64,000 nt of DNA from Eurosta solidaginis (taxonomy: Eukaryota; Arthropoda; Insecta; Diptera; Tephritidae). The stretch spans positions 243,350,978-243,414,977 of the forward strand of contig NC_090320.1 of assembly GCF_040869045.1 (NCBI RefSeq), given 5' to 3'. The notes below the pieces were generated by a model. That model ran no database searches. It was not told the DNA's origin and saw only the letters and a program-made list of their open reading frames with translations. Each line of letters opens with the position of its first letter. Position 1 is the stretch's first letter. Below, piece by piece: positions 44,560 through 55,356 of this stretch. The translations under genes were made by a program, and so were the position numbers.

Positions 44560-45790
44560 CACAACGCATTTATAGTTTTTATACTGGCCAAAATGCTCCA
44601 CTCAGATTAAAGAGACCTTAACTGGTATATCTAGGTTGCGCTTTAGGTTTCTTGAATTAATTAATCTTGTCTTGATATTTTGCTCTACAAGGGTGCGCCA
44701 CTTAAGGTTAAGGAATTCATAAAATTTATAAAGATTAAATTTGTGAACCAGCCATTGAGTTGTAAGCTACTATTCAAGCTTTAAAAAACAGGCTGGGTAA
44801 ATCGTTAAACTTCTAGTTCTGGTCATAAAACGCTTGAACCCAAAATCCAAATATGATTCCAACCATACCTATACCATACAATTTAATATAGTCTCTGGTA
44901 GAGTAGAACCCTTCCTTCCTTCTGCCCGCATCTCTTAAAATAAGTGTCTTGGATGTGAATTCAAACTATAGAAAAAGGATTCCTTGTTCACTAGTGGCGT
45001 TTTTCTTAACAATATCCTGCATAACATAACATAACATTATTAACATTACTCTACTAGCATAGTGCTCTTTGAACAAGCTGATTTACAGTTGCTTGGATTA
45101 AAAGAACTGGAAGAAATAATTCGATATCTTTTGCTGGGTACTGTGAAATGTTCTTAAGAAGTGAATGAAGGTCCACTTTCTAATGAGGCGTCTCTATTGA
45201 ATTATATTTTCCCAAACCCCTTAAGGCGTCGATTCTAATATCTTGAAAATTTTGTGTTCACTGGCCACCGACATGTTGAATTAATGGCCTCATTCCTCGT
45301 CTATCAATTCACCTTCTAATATTCTCAGATGAAAAAAGCCAAAGCTTCTGACCTGCAGAAGAGATGTTCTAATATAAGTAAAAAGGGAATTAAATCATAT
45401 ATTTACAATTCTAGTCTTAAGCCCGGAACCTTGACTTAGCGAAGCTGGAGGAGAGATAGCTTAAAGCCAGTTGAATTCTTAATGTTGAATAGCCAGGATT
45501 TAAAAAAATTGTTTATGTCTAGACGTGGCAGATTAGCCGACTTTGGTAACTCTTTCTTGTTAAAAAGCTTTCCGCACTGTAACATTTACAATCTCTTTTG
45601 GTCGTTTGCACGGGGATTCCTTCGGCCCCCATTTAAACGCCTTTAGCCTTGAATACTTTTTCTTTCGTTTCTTTCCATTACTCATTAAGTTTGCTTGAAA
45701 TTCTCAACTGATTTCTGAAGTATTTAAAAGGTTTGCAATCCAAAATTCGGGTCTTCCATGCAGAGGATCTCTTTCCAAATTGAAAATGTT
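44560..45790 (-). pseudogene. Decayed multi-exon gene, family uncertain
   Basis: Minus-strand segments with coding character but in-frame stops. In order along the gene they are: a basic segment near 45680 (LKAFKWGPKESPC); LPRLDINNFFKSWLFNIKNS near 45530-45470; SEALAFFHLRILEGELIDEE near 45350-45285; QDIRIDALRGLGKYNSIETP near 45245-45180; and KVDLHSLLKNISQYPAKDIE continuing to QLVQRALC near 45175-45055. A GT-AG intron-like stretch with TTATG repeats precedes a piece starting DIVKKNATSEQGIL and containing EFTSKTLILRDAGRRKEGFY, then IKLYGIGMVGIIFGFWVQAF (to about 44800). The pattern suggests a helical-repeat or large lipid-transfer-like protein, but I do not recognise it with confidence. Stops and the absence of clean splice sites point to a pseudogene. 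Confidence 0.35.
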
Positions 45791-46740
45791 TAATGTCTTA
45801 CATAGAGAACGGGTAAACTAAAATAAAACAATAAAATAAAATACTATAAAATAAAATTAAAAAGAAAACAATAAATTTAAATTAAATAAAAAGAATAAAA
45901 AAATAAATAAAAAGAAAGAAAAAAATTAAATAAAATAAAATAAAGGAAAATAGAATAAAATAAAATAATATAAAACGGCGGGCGCCGTGGTGTGATGGTA
46001 GCTTGCTCCGCCATCCACACCTAAGATCCTGGGTTCATGCCCCGGGTAAAGCAACATCAGAATTTTAGAAACACATTTTTTCAATTAGAAGAAAATTTTT
46101 CTAAGCGGGGTCACCCCTCGGCAGTGTTTGGCAAGCACTCCGAGCGTATTTCTGCCATGAAAAGCTCTCAGTGAAAACTCATCTGCCTTGCAAATGCCGT
46201 TCGGAGTCGGCATAAAACAAGTAGGTCCCGTCCGGCCAATTTGTAGGAAAAATTAAAAGGAGCACGACGCAAATCGGAGGAGGAGCTCGGCCAAAATCTC
46301 TTCGGAGGTTATCGCGCATTTCATTTATTTTATTATTTTTTTTTATTAAAATAGATTGAAATAAAATGAAAAAAGGAAATACATCAGAATAAAAAAAATG
46401 AAAAAAAAAATAAATAATAAAAAAATATAATAAAATAAAAGAGTATAAAAAAATTAAGTGAAAATAAAATAAAATAAATTGAAATGAAATTAAAAAAAGA
46501 AAATAAAACAAAATAAAATAAAATGAAACAAAACCAAATTAAATAAATAAATAAAATAAATTAAATTATGAAATATTAAAATAATAATAAAATTATTTCG
46601 AATTTCGTAATCATCCAGCTAAAATTGCCTCGTCTTGTCTTTCATCATTTCAGATTGTAGACAAATGTTTTGGTTGCACAACAAAAACTAACAATAAAGT
46701 AGATTGGCACTCAATTGAGAACACTACCCGAAGATAATTG
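45791..46740. repeat. AATAAA-type low-complexity DNA surrounding a SINE
   Basis: Runs of (A)nT and AAATA units at 45820-45975 and 46320-46600. Minus-strand Phe/Leu/Ile-rich ORFs here are artefacts of composition. The only feature inside is the SINE at 45978-46320. After 46600 the composition becomes normal towards the MBF2-family gene. Confidence 0.7.
45978..46320 (+). mobile_element. tRNA-derived SINE, copy 1 (most complete)
   Basis: The head GGGCGCCGTGGTGTGATGG has an RNA polymerase III A box (TGGTGTGATGGTAG, 45988-46001) and a B box (GGTTCATGCCC, 46032-46042) at tRNA-like spacing. The body contains AAGCGGGGTCACCCCTCGGC, AAAGCTCTCAGTGAAAACTC, GTCCCGTCCGGCCAATTTGT and the end CTTCGGAGGTTATCGCGC. 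Copies at 53004-53280 and 59141-59408 share the body. Transcription from the internal promoter and mobilisation by a LINE are expected from the class. Confidence 0.88.
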
Positions 46741-46748
46741 TCTATTAG

Positions 46749-46755
46749 TATATAA
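46749..46755 (+). promoter_or_regulatory. Probable TATA box of the MBF2-family gene
   Basis: TATATAA about 260 bases upstream of the ATG, with an initiator-like TCACACC about 20-25 bases downstream. The transcript leader would then run 46775-47016 and may contain an intron. Inferred from position only. Confidence 0.4.
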
Positions 46756-47016
46756 GCCGAGTCGGAAATCACACCAGACCTATTTTAATTTTGCAGCTAC
46801 AAGCAGAAGGTGCTGGAAATTTAAGCAAATAATTCTAATAAAACTAGAAAACTTTTCGTTAATCGACTTAGCCTATCTGAAATACATTAAGCCAAGTGAA
46901 AATTATCTCAAGCGGGCAGTTTGTATTTGAATTTCGCAGTTGCAAGTTAAAAAATACCTCATTGTGCGCATAAAATTTAAATTAGCTGGTTCAAAAAATA
47001 AAAAAAAATAAAAAAT

Positions 47017-47509
47017 ATGAAATCCTTTTTCATATTAATATTTTTTGCATTAATTGCGCTTGTAGCAGCTCATGATTTACACTTGGGTACATGTAATCAA
47101 CAAAAGGAACGTCTTTTACACCACAAAGTCATATACTCTGAACCGATAGTAGGGTGCCAGAAAACTGGGGTTTATACTTATGACCAAACGGTTTGTAAAG
47201 GAATGAAATTGTGAAAATCGCTTGTGACTTGTAAAAAAGGTGGATTAAAATAAACATTTCTGATTTTCTTTCACATATTTTGTTTTATAGGGTATGCAAA
47301 ATCCTACTGAAATTACGTGTGTAGTAGTGCAAGATCGATACCCAAATGGCAATGGTGGAGATGTTAAATTGACAAGCGGTGGACTCGATTTTACTTTTAT
47401 TAAGCTACATGTCACTACTCAATTGAATCATGGCTATCATTTTGCTGTCAGCATATATGGACGAAGGAAATGGTGCTCCCGTAAAAATTGTAAAAGAGAA
47501 ACAAAATAA
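47017..47509 (+). CDS. Secreted MBF2-family protein, two exons
   Basis: The ATG at 47017 opens exon 1 (47017-47190), GT at 47191, acceptor TTTTATAG at 47283-47290, exon 2 47291-47509. The splice joins TYDQT to GMQNPTEITC in frame and gives 130 residues. Residues 1-18 (MKSFFILIFFALIALVAA) are a classic signal peptide, so the protein is secreted. Exon 2 carries the MBF2 signature: EITCVVVQDRYPNGNGGDV, then SGGLDFTFIKLHVTT and HGYHFAVSIYG. The length is usual for the family. Four to five cysteines could form disulfides. MBF2 proteins were named for a silkworm transcription cofactor, but most fly members are small secreted proteins of unknown role. AATAAA follows the stop at 47511. It is the only gene here with an intact, spliced, non-transposon structure. 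Confidence 0.85.
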
Positions 47510-47645
47510 AAATAAATTTGATATTCAAAAGTTCACAATCCAGGACATCTTTAAAATATTCGTATAACTCACGTTTGTCAGTTTTAATGAGTTATATAAA
47601 TAAATAAAGACAAAAACAGAAACACTGAATTAAGCAGCAATCATA

Positions 47646-47725
47646 AAGGCGAAGTCATAGCTTAATGGTAGGTCTAGGGGAATAGAAATCTGACAGATCA
47701 AGTTTGAATCTCAGCTCGCGGTGAA
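47646..47725 (+). repeat. tRNA-like sequence (pseudo-tRNA or SINE head)
   Basis: TAGCTTAATGGTAGG (47658-47672) resembles an A box, and GTTTGAATCTC (47702-47712) resembles a B box, at plausible spacing. I could not pair an acceptor stem, so a working tRNA is unlikely. Confidence 0.4.
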
Positions 47726-48597
47726 TTAAATTTCTAATTTAAAGATGCAAAGACATCTGATGAGATCTTTAGCAGAATGGAAATAACTATCTGTCAGATG
47801 GAATGTTTAGTTGTTTTCAGTTTTTCTGATTTTTCATTAAAGTTTACAAATGTATAAGATGAACAGACGATTAAAATAATATAAACACCGTGTTGTACAG
47901 AGGAGTAGAAATTTAGCGAAAGAGGCAACGGATTATCTCAATTAAAGAGATATTTCTATGTCCCATGTATAGAAATCTACATTAAAGCTTTATTATTAAT
48001 ATCTCCTATCTAAGAAATTGGATTGGTCGAATTTTCGACCCCAGGCAGTACTGGTTAATAATAAAATAAATAAGTATAGGCGCACCTTCCAATTATGTTT
48101 CTGTTACTTAAAGCTTTTGTAAAATATTATTTACCCTGGACTATGCCGTACAGTAACTAAGGTTGTACTGGAAAATACTCAATATTCACGCCAAACTTTA
48201 CTATATTTGTATCAAACTTGATACACAAGGGGATCTAGGTTGCTGATTACGAAATAGAAATTTGCTTTGAAAAAGCTCAAAAAATAATTCGATGCAACTG
48301 AACTAGCTTATTCCCGTGGGTGAAACATGAGTTGTTAAGATCGACTTCTGTTACAGCTAATGACTGTTGTTGTATGATACATTCATATTTGTAACAGGAA
48401 TCCCCTCGCGTAGGTGAGGTCGACAATTGGGTTGCGGAAACACTGAAGCTAAAAAGGTTTGTATTGCACTTATCAATCCCTTGAATCCCAGCTAATGAAT
48501 GTCCTTAAGATTTATTGATAGGGATAGGAAATTGGAGGCATTTGAAATTGAAAAGGCATATTTATCGGTAACAATGGAATCCTTGGTTTTAAACTTT
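47726..48597. other. Non-coding DNA between the MBF2-family gene and the Helitron remnant
   Basis: No ORF with recognisable motifs and no terminal repeats seen. The lower-coordinate part may belong to the decayed Helitron. Confidence 0.35.
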
Positions 48598-49545
48598 TTA
48601 GTTTTCGAAATTTTCCGATAAAATGAATTGCTTCAATGACATTCGTAAAGGTTTTTTGATGAAAAGCCTTGTCCAACCACATAAGCGCGGAGAATCCAAA
48701 TAACGAAGTATAAATATTACGGGCCCTTTTTTAAGGATCAATCGATGAGGAGAAATTCCTGATGGCTCAAAATAGTTAAGAAACTCAACATGCACGGCTT
48801 GGAATATTTCTACGACTGTGTTAATAGAGTGATAAATAGTCTCGGTCCTAATGATATTAACATCCTCATTTTAAGGTGCCAAAAATGCCCTATCTCGAAG
48901 CCATTTATAATTTGTAAAGATAAATTCAATATTTGAAAAAAAAAACATTAGCTATTAAAGCTTCAGGTGATGTCATAATTTCGCAAAAACTTGAAGGAAA
49001 AGAAATCAAATCTGATAGTAAAGAAATAGGAATTTCACGATAAACAACTTCAAGAAGTTGTTTAACAAAAGCTGCTGCTGAAGTGTTTTCGCCAAAATGA
49101 GCTCTCATATTTCTAAAGAGAGTAAATTTTTGTACGTAAAGCCATCGATAGACGAAAAAGCACGCATTTACTTCATCTGTGACTGTTCCAGCAAGTAAGA
49201 GGAAAGCAACACCCTTGAGATGATCATTACACCTCAAATCTTTAAGGGCTCCGTCTAAAATTTTTAGCGAATTTTTATGAGTCATGGTGCTCTCATCCCA
49301 CACACTCACTTTGGCCTGACAGTTTGCTTATGTTGCACATCGGTGTATCAGATGTTTGCAGACAGTGGTAATTTAAATGCGTTGTGAGCTGTACCTCCAC
49401 CACACAAAGGGTATCCGCGGTACTTGAGGAAACAACTGCCATTGTGATCTCACTTTTTGTTCTTACATCAATTAATATCAAATTTAGCAGACATTTTTTT
49501 TCCGGTTCCCCCAGGGGCATCCAAAAATACCAACCCTAAAGATAA
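48598..49545 (-). pseudogene. Helitron-type PIF1 helicase remnant
   Basis: Minus strand. It begins with LVFLDAPGGTGKK (Walker A, 49545-49485), then after frameshifts SDTPMCNISKLSGQSE and VWDESTMTHKNSLKILDGAL (Walker B DE box; frame 49309-48926), HLKGVAFLLLAGTV and KFTLFRNMRAHFGENTSAAA. The last part (48795-48598) has FLNYFEPSGISPHRLILKKG and LDSPRLCGWTRLFI, the end of the helicase domain of Helitron RepHel proteins. The Rep endonuclease half is not visible. Known role: DNA unwinding during rolling-circle transposition. Several frameshifts show it is dead. A cellular PIF1 gene is less likely given the decay and the Helitron-type end motif. Confidence 0.8.
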
Positions 49546-50084
49546 CAAACCCCAAAAGAATACTAAAGGAATGACAGCCAAACCCAGCTCGGCAATCAAA
49601 CTTTACGTGTTGAAATAACATACGTTTTTACGGCAGCCATAGTTTTGAAAAATGCCATTTATCTTCTTTTTCTCAATTGCATATGTTACTGGTGCTGTTA
49701 GGACTTAACGTCATATAGCTCCAAACCAATTTTCATTATTCTGCCATTGCTACATCCAGAGATATGCAGTATGATATATTCCATTTTTATGGGAGGTGTC
49801 CCCTTCTCCCTCACCCCACATTTTGTTGGTTGTGTTAGGGATTGACCTCATATAACTCCTTACTGAATTTCATTGTTCTAGCATGAATACCTTCAGAGTT
49901 ATGAAGTACCAAAGATTCCACATGTATGGGAGGTGCCACGCGCCTTTTATGTATCGAACTTATTTTTAGCCTATGACTACCCCTGGAAGGTGGTGAAATG
50001 TGGTTGTGATCGGTTGATCCGTTTAGGACGCAACCCGATCTATACCTACATACATACATAATTTGAATTGTATATATAGATTAT
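49546..50084. other. Non-coding DNA, probably Helitron-derived tail
   Basis: Contains two related ~150-bp segments (CGTCATATAGCTCCAAACC at about 49710 and CTCATATAACTCCTTACTG at about 49850), followed by GATCGGTTGATCCGTTTAGG. Such text is common in insect non-autonomous elements. No coding sequence supported. Confidence 0.4.
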
Positions 50085-51985
50085 ACTAGCAGACCCGTCA
50101 GACGTTGTCCTGCCCTAAATTTGTTCTATCTGCATACATTTTAATCTTTTCCGTCTAGCCCTGCCTTCCCCCCTCTTCACTTTTTCTTAATCCTTTTATT
50201 CTCTCCTTCCTTCGTCTTTTTCGCTTCATCTATCTCTACCTTCGTCTCACTCTATCTCTTTGTCAGTCTCCTTCCCTTTTTTTTTCTCTTCTCTAAAGTT
50301 TTTCCCATTCTTCTTCATCCCTTATTACCAGTCCCAGAGGGTGGTATGTATTTTGTTCCAGTCCCATACCAAGTCCCAGTCCCACTCCGAGTCTCAGTCC
50401 TAGTCCTAGTCCTAATCCCAGTCCCAGACCGTTTTTGGTCCACTTCCCGGAAAAAGGATCGTAAATACTAATATAGGCAAATTTATATACCAAATTTCAG
50501 GCAAATCGAATAGGACGTATGTAAATAGGTATGTGGGTATTATTAATTCATGTCTTTATTTCGGCTACGCATGCATATTTATCAGTTTTGCCAGGTTGAT
50601 GCGACTAAATCGAATATCCATATTCTATAAACACATTCTAGGAGCACCCGCGTCCACGTTTTGGCCTATATCTCGAGACCCTAGTCACCCAGGGGTATAA
50701 AGATTACTCTGTACTAAAGCACACATCAACAGCTTCAATTTGATACCCATAATGTAAAAACACATCCTAGTGTTAGCCTGATCAACGTTTTGGCCTATAT
50801 CTCGAGACCATAGTCACAAATACATAGGTATAAAAATGATCATGTACTAAAGCACTCATCAACAACTTTCATTTGTTATCCATGTTGTATTGCCACTTTC
50901 TAGGGGTACCCGGTCCACGTTTTGGCCTCAATCTCGAGACCCTAGTCACCAATAGGTATGAAAACTACCCTGTACTAAAGCACTCATCAACAGATTTCAT
51001 TTGTTATCCATATTCTATAAACACATTCTAGGTGTATCCGGGTCCAGGTTTTGGCCTATATCTCGAGACCCTAGTCATCCAGAGGTATAAAGATTACTCT
51101 GTACTAAAGAATACAACAACAGCTTCAATTTGATACCCATAATGCAAAACCACATCCTAGTGTTACCCTGGTCCACGTTTTGGCCTATATTTCGAGACCA
51201 TAGTCACCAATAGGTATGAAAACTTCCCTGTACTAAAGCTCTCATCAACAGTTTTCATTTGTTATCCATATTCTATAAACACATTCTAGGAGCACCCGCG
51301 TCCACGTTTTGGCCTATATCTCGAGACCCTGGTCACCCAGGGGTATAAAGATTACTCTGTACTAAAGCACACATCAACAGCTTCAATTTGATACCCATAA
51401 TGTAAAAACACATCCTAGTGTTAGCCTGATCAACGTTTTGGCCTATATCTCGAGACCATAGTCACAAATACATAGGTATAAAAATGATGATGTACTAAAG
51501 CACTCAACAACTTTGATTTGTTATCCATGTTGTATTGCCACTTTCTAGGGGTACCCGGTCCACGTTTTGGCCTCAATCTCGAGACCCTAGTCACCAATAG
51601 GTATGAAAACTACCCTGTACTAAAGCACCCATTAACAGATTTCATTTGTTATCCATATTCTATAAACACATTCTAGGGGTACCCGCGTCCACGTTTTGGC
51701 CTATATCTCCAGACCCTAGTCACCCACGGGTACGAAAAATACCCTTTATCAAAGTATTCATAAACAGCTTCCATTTGATACCCATATTGGACAAACATAT
51801 CCCAGGATTACCCAAGTCCACGTTTTATCTCAAGACCCTAGCCAGAACGCGATAAAAAGTATCCTATGTCTGTCTCCTGGCTCTAAGCTACCCCTCCACT
51901 TGTTTTCAGCCAAATCTGTTCATCCGTTCTTGAGTTATAAATAGTGTAACTAACACCACTTTCTCTTATATATGTATATACACCA
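50085..51985 (+). mobile_element. Non-autonomous element with internal satellite-like array
   Basis: Starts near TATACTAGCAGACCCGTCAG then ACGTTGTCCTGCCC, and ends near GTTCATCCGTTCTTGAGTTA before a TATATATGTATATA run. Both are recurrent end motifs of non-autonomous insect repeats. A CAGTCCCAGTCCTAGT-type short repeat lies at 50325-50430. The centre is a tandem array (50617-51800). No transposase. Confidence 0.6.
50617..51800. repeat. Tandem array with higher-order repeat structure
   Basis: Nine to ten ~130-bp monomers, each with GTTTTGGCCTATATCTCGAG or variants, ACTCTGTACTAAAGCAC and TTTGATACCCATA/TTTGTTATCCATA. Monomers beginning at 50617, 50747, 50880, 51010 and 51137 recur from 51266 in the same order at a period of about 648 bases. 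This is a five-monomer higher-order unit present almost twice. Confidence 0.85.
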
Positions 51986-52894
51986 CATTAGAAACTTCAA
52001 AAATAACAGCATTTCTCCACTATTTAATGGATGTTATTATACATATAAACCTTCCTCTTCAATCACTCTACTAAAAAAAGGCGCATTAAAATCCGTTGAG
52101 CATTCAAACGGACATAGGGACAGAAAAAGCGACTCTGTTTTATACTACGTAGTGATAGTGATACATGCAAAAATACCAAAAAATAAAACTTTTTTGAAGA
52201 ATTTTAAGGAAATGTTTAATATTTTTAACGAAATAGTATTTTTCGAGAGATGTATGCATTCTTAACCATTTATTATTATTTGTGTATGTACATACTGTAC
52301 GTATGTCAAGCTGATATGAAAAAACATACATACATTATAAACCTATGTCTCAGTCAAAAGTAATTTGCTCGCACAGTTGACACCGAACAATCACACACAC
52401 GAATTTTTTGGTAAAAATTTTACTTTTGTTAAAACAATTTGGCTAATATAAGAAAGGAATCAAGTTTTTTTTTTTGATGCAGAACGAAGGTAAATATTTC
52501 AAAGTCTTACTGAAAAGTATAATTTTTTAAATCCATCCATCCGTTTATGAGTTATAGCTGTGTAAACAAAAATTTTATGATTTTTTACTACATTTTGGCA
52601 ATTTGCCAAACCCCTAGAATATATACCTTCAAATTATATTAACTGTACCATCTCACGTAGCTAAGCTTTCAAATGCACAAAACCGGTTTAAAATCGGAGC
52701 ATTCTGTGTGAAGTTATGTGCATACATGGCATTTAGCGACTTTGTTTTATAAGATTTTATATGCAGGTCACATAAAATTCATCCCTTGTACTTCTTGCAA
52801 AGTATAATAAAATAAAAATATATAACTAAATATGTGCTTACTTTCCAGTACTCCAACATTTGTTCGTTACAAACAAACTGATAACGATTTGCCA
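51986..52894. other. Non-coding DNA
   Basis: AT-rich. ORFs at 51972-52265 and 52140-52331 (opposite strands) have no recognisable motif. CATCCATCCGTTTATGAGTT at about 52533 suggests more decayed non-autonomous repeat sequence. Confidence 0.4.
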
Positions 52895-54190
52895 ATGGGC
52901 ATTAGACTGGGTCGAAAAGTTGCTAATGTCTACCCCTAAATTTAAAGATTATGTTGAGCGGGTTTCGGAAAATTTTTTTTTTTTTGTTTGTGATCCTTCG
53001 AAATTTGGCGGCAATCGTGGTTCGCATCCCGGGCAAAGCAACATCAAAATTTTAGAAATGAGGTTTTTTAATTAGAAGACAAATTTTTCTAAGCGGGGTC
53101 GCCCCTCGGCAGTATTTGGCAAGCGCTCCGAGTGTATTTCTGTCATGAAAAGCTCTCAGTGAAAACTCATCTCTCTTGCAGATCCCGTCCGGCCAATTTG
53201 TAAGGAAAATCAAGAGGAACACGACGCCAATTGGAAGAGAAGCTCGGCCTTAGATCTCTTCGGAGGTTATCGCGCCTTACATTTATTTTTATTATTTATG
53301 TCATTATTTTGGCCAAGAAAATGTTGCTTTTAAACCATATTACTAAAATAATAAACAAAGAAGTTATAGCACTTTCAATATTTATTGCAACTGTTATTCT
53401 ACCTGATTCTTATTATACTTGGAGACCTGAAACTCATGATATTTTAGGAGGAAAAATTATTATTAGGGTTTGCATTGAGAAGTTAATAAAGATATGCCAA
53501 ATATCATAAATAGGGGAAGTCAAAGTAAAAAAGTGAGTCAAACCTGTTGTTTCGTATTTGTAATAATAACACTATGCGACAAAATCAACTTTTTTTTTGG
53601 GTATTGGACAAAACCCACTTTTTTGTAGAGATTGAGGCCTAAGTAAACAAAGTACTATCTCCGTTTTTCGACGTTGGCCTCCAAAAAATGGATATCGGCT
53701 TTCGAAATTTTATTTTTTTTTGTTAACGCGTTCAGCAAATTGAAAAAGTAAAAAATTTGGTCGTGGTCCGCTCTTTCAGAGTTGCAATAAATATTGAAAG
53801 TGCTATAACTTCTTTGTTTATTATTTTAGTAATATGGTTTAAAAGCAACATTTTCTTGAATTTTTAAGTATTTTCGTTTGGTAAGGAAAAAAGGATACTT
53901 TAGCGGAGGACAACTTTGTTAGCTGACCTAATCATGTGAAAAGGACTTCATAGCTTAAAAGGATTTTAACCGGAAATGTGAAGGTTCTCAAGGCCAAAAT
54001 AATGACATATCAATTTTAAAAATCGGACGTCAAATAACCAAGTTACAACGAAAACACCTTTTCGGCTGTATTTCGAAGGATCAAAAAAAAATTTTTTTTT
54101 CCGAAACCCTCTCAACATAATCTTTAAATTTAGGGGCGCACATTAGCAACGTTTTTTTTTGTATGGGGACCAACCCAGTCTAATGGGCAT
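52895..54190. mobile_element. Foldback-type element with long inverted repeats
   Basis: The left end ATGGGCATTAGACTGGGT is mirrored by ACCCAGTCTAATGGGCAT ending at 54190. The inverted match continues through CCCCTAAATTTAAAGATTAT and GATCCTTCGAAAT, and an inner inverted block pairs 53300-53400 with 53783-53865 (TATAGCACTTTCAATATTTA). A SINE sits inside the left half. ORFs inside, including 53231-53509, are not supported as genes. Confidence 0.8.
53004..53280 (+). mobile_element. tRNA-derived SINE, copy 2, 5'-truncated
   Basis: Starts within the tRNA-like head (GTGGTTCGCATCCCGGGCAA retains the B box) and has the same body and end as copy 1 (TAAGCGGGGTCGCCCCTCGG, CTTCGGAGGTTATCGCGC). The A box is missing. 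It is inserted into the left arm of the foldback element. Confidence 0.85.
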
Positions 54191-54232
54191 GCTTCACAAA
54201 TCCATACACGTAAAGCTTAACTCGTTACACTA

Positions 54233-55356
54233 TTTTTTATACTCAGTGTGCTTTGCAAACAGAGTATATTAACTTTGATTGGATAGCGGTTGGTTGTACA
54301 GGTGTAAAGGAATCGATATAGATATAGACTTCCATATATCAAAATCATCAGGATCGAAAAAAAATTTGATTGAGACATGTCCGTCCGTCCTCCGTCTGTC
54401 CGTTAACACGATAACTTGAATAATATTGAGATATCTTTACCAAATTTGGTATATATCTGGACCCAGAATTTTTCAATACCAATGAAAATGAGCGAAATCG
54501 GATGATAACAACTCCCTCTTTTTATATATATAATATTTTGGAAAGCACAAAAAACCTGCTTATTTAGTAAATAATACACCCTGAAATTTGACGTGTGGAC
54601 TGACATTTAGACTGTTGATAAAAATTTGAAAATTTTTTTTTAAATGGGCGTGGCACCGCCCAATTGTGATAAAATCAATTTTACAAATATGATTAATCAA
54701 AAATCAAAAATCGTTAAACCAATCGTAACAAAATTAGGCAGAGAGGTTGCCTTTACTACAAGGAATGATTTGAAGAAAAATTAACGAAATTGGTTAAGGA
54801 CCACGCCCACTTTTATATAAAAGATTTTTAAAAGGGTCGTGGACGAATAAAATAAGCTATCTATATCTTTGCAAAAAAGCGCTTTATATCAATAGAATTT
54901 CATTTCCCAAGTGGATTTATAACAATAAATAGGAAAAGCTTCAAATTTTTAAAAATGGGTGTGGCACCGCCCCTTTTATAACTAAGCAATTTTCTATGTT
55001 TCGGGAGCCATAACTCGAAGAAAAATTAACGGATCGTAATAAAATTGGGTACAGAAATTTTCCCTATAGCAGAAAATATTTCTAGTAAAAATGGACGGGA
55101 TCGGTTAAAGACCACGGCAACTTAGATATAAAACAAATTTAAAAGGGTCGTAGACTAGAAGAATAGCAAAAAATAGTTTTGAATCAATGATATTTCACTT
55201 ATCAAGTTTTATTGTAAGAGGAAATGGGGAGACATTTATTTTAAACGGGCGGTGCCACTGTGTTATGTAGAAAAGTAATTTATCTGAAATGAAATGTGCA
55301 ACTGAAGCTCACGCTGAGTATATTATGTTCGGTTATACCCGAACTTTTTACTTGTT
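54233..55356 (-). repeat. Long dispersed non-coding repeat, copy 3
   Basis: Starts TTTTTATACTCAGTGTGC, with AGAGTATATTAACTTTGATT, GTCCGTTAACACGATAACTT, several GGGCGTGGCACCGCCC motifs, and an end block GCTGAGTATATTATGTTCGG then TTATACCCGAAC. Same family as 7263-8573 and 17819-19407 but without the tandem monomers and strongly diverged. Confidence 0.75.

Noticed and set aside
46179..46511. 110-codon minus-strand ORF of almost only Phe, Leu, Ile and Tyr
   Set aside because: It reads through AAATAAA low-complexity DNA and the SINE. The composition explains the open frame.
50293..50493. Minus-strand Gly-Leu repeat protein (LGLGLGLGL)
   Set aside because: Produced by the CAGTCCTAGTCC-type simple repeat. 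No start context or conserved flanks.
52972..53509. ORFs through the foldback element and SINE
   Set aside because: Frames cross element boundaries and have no protein motif.
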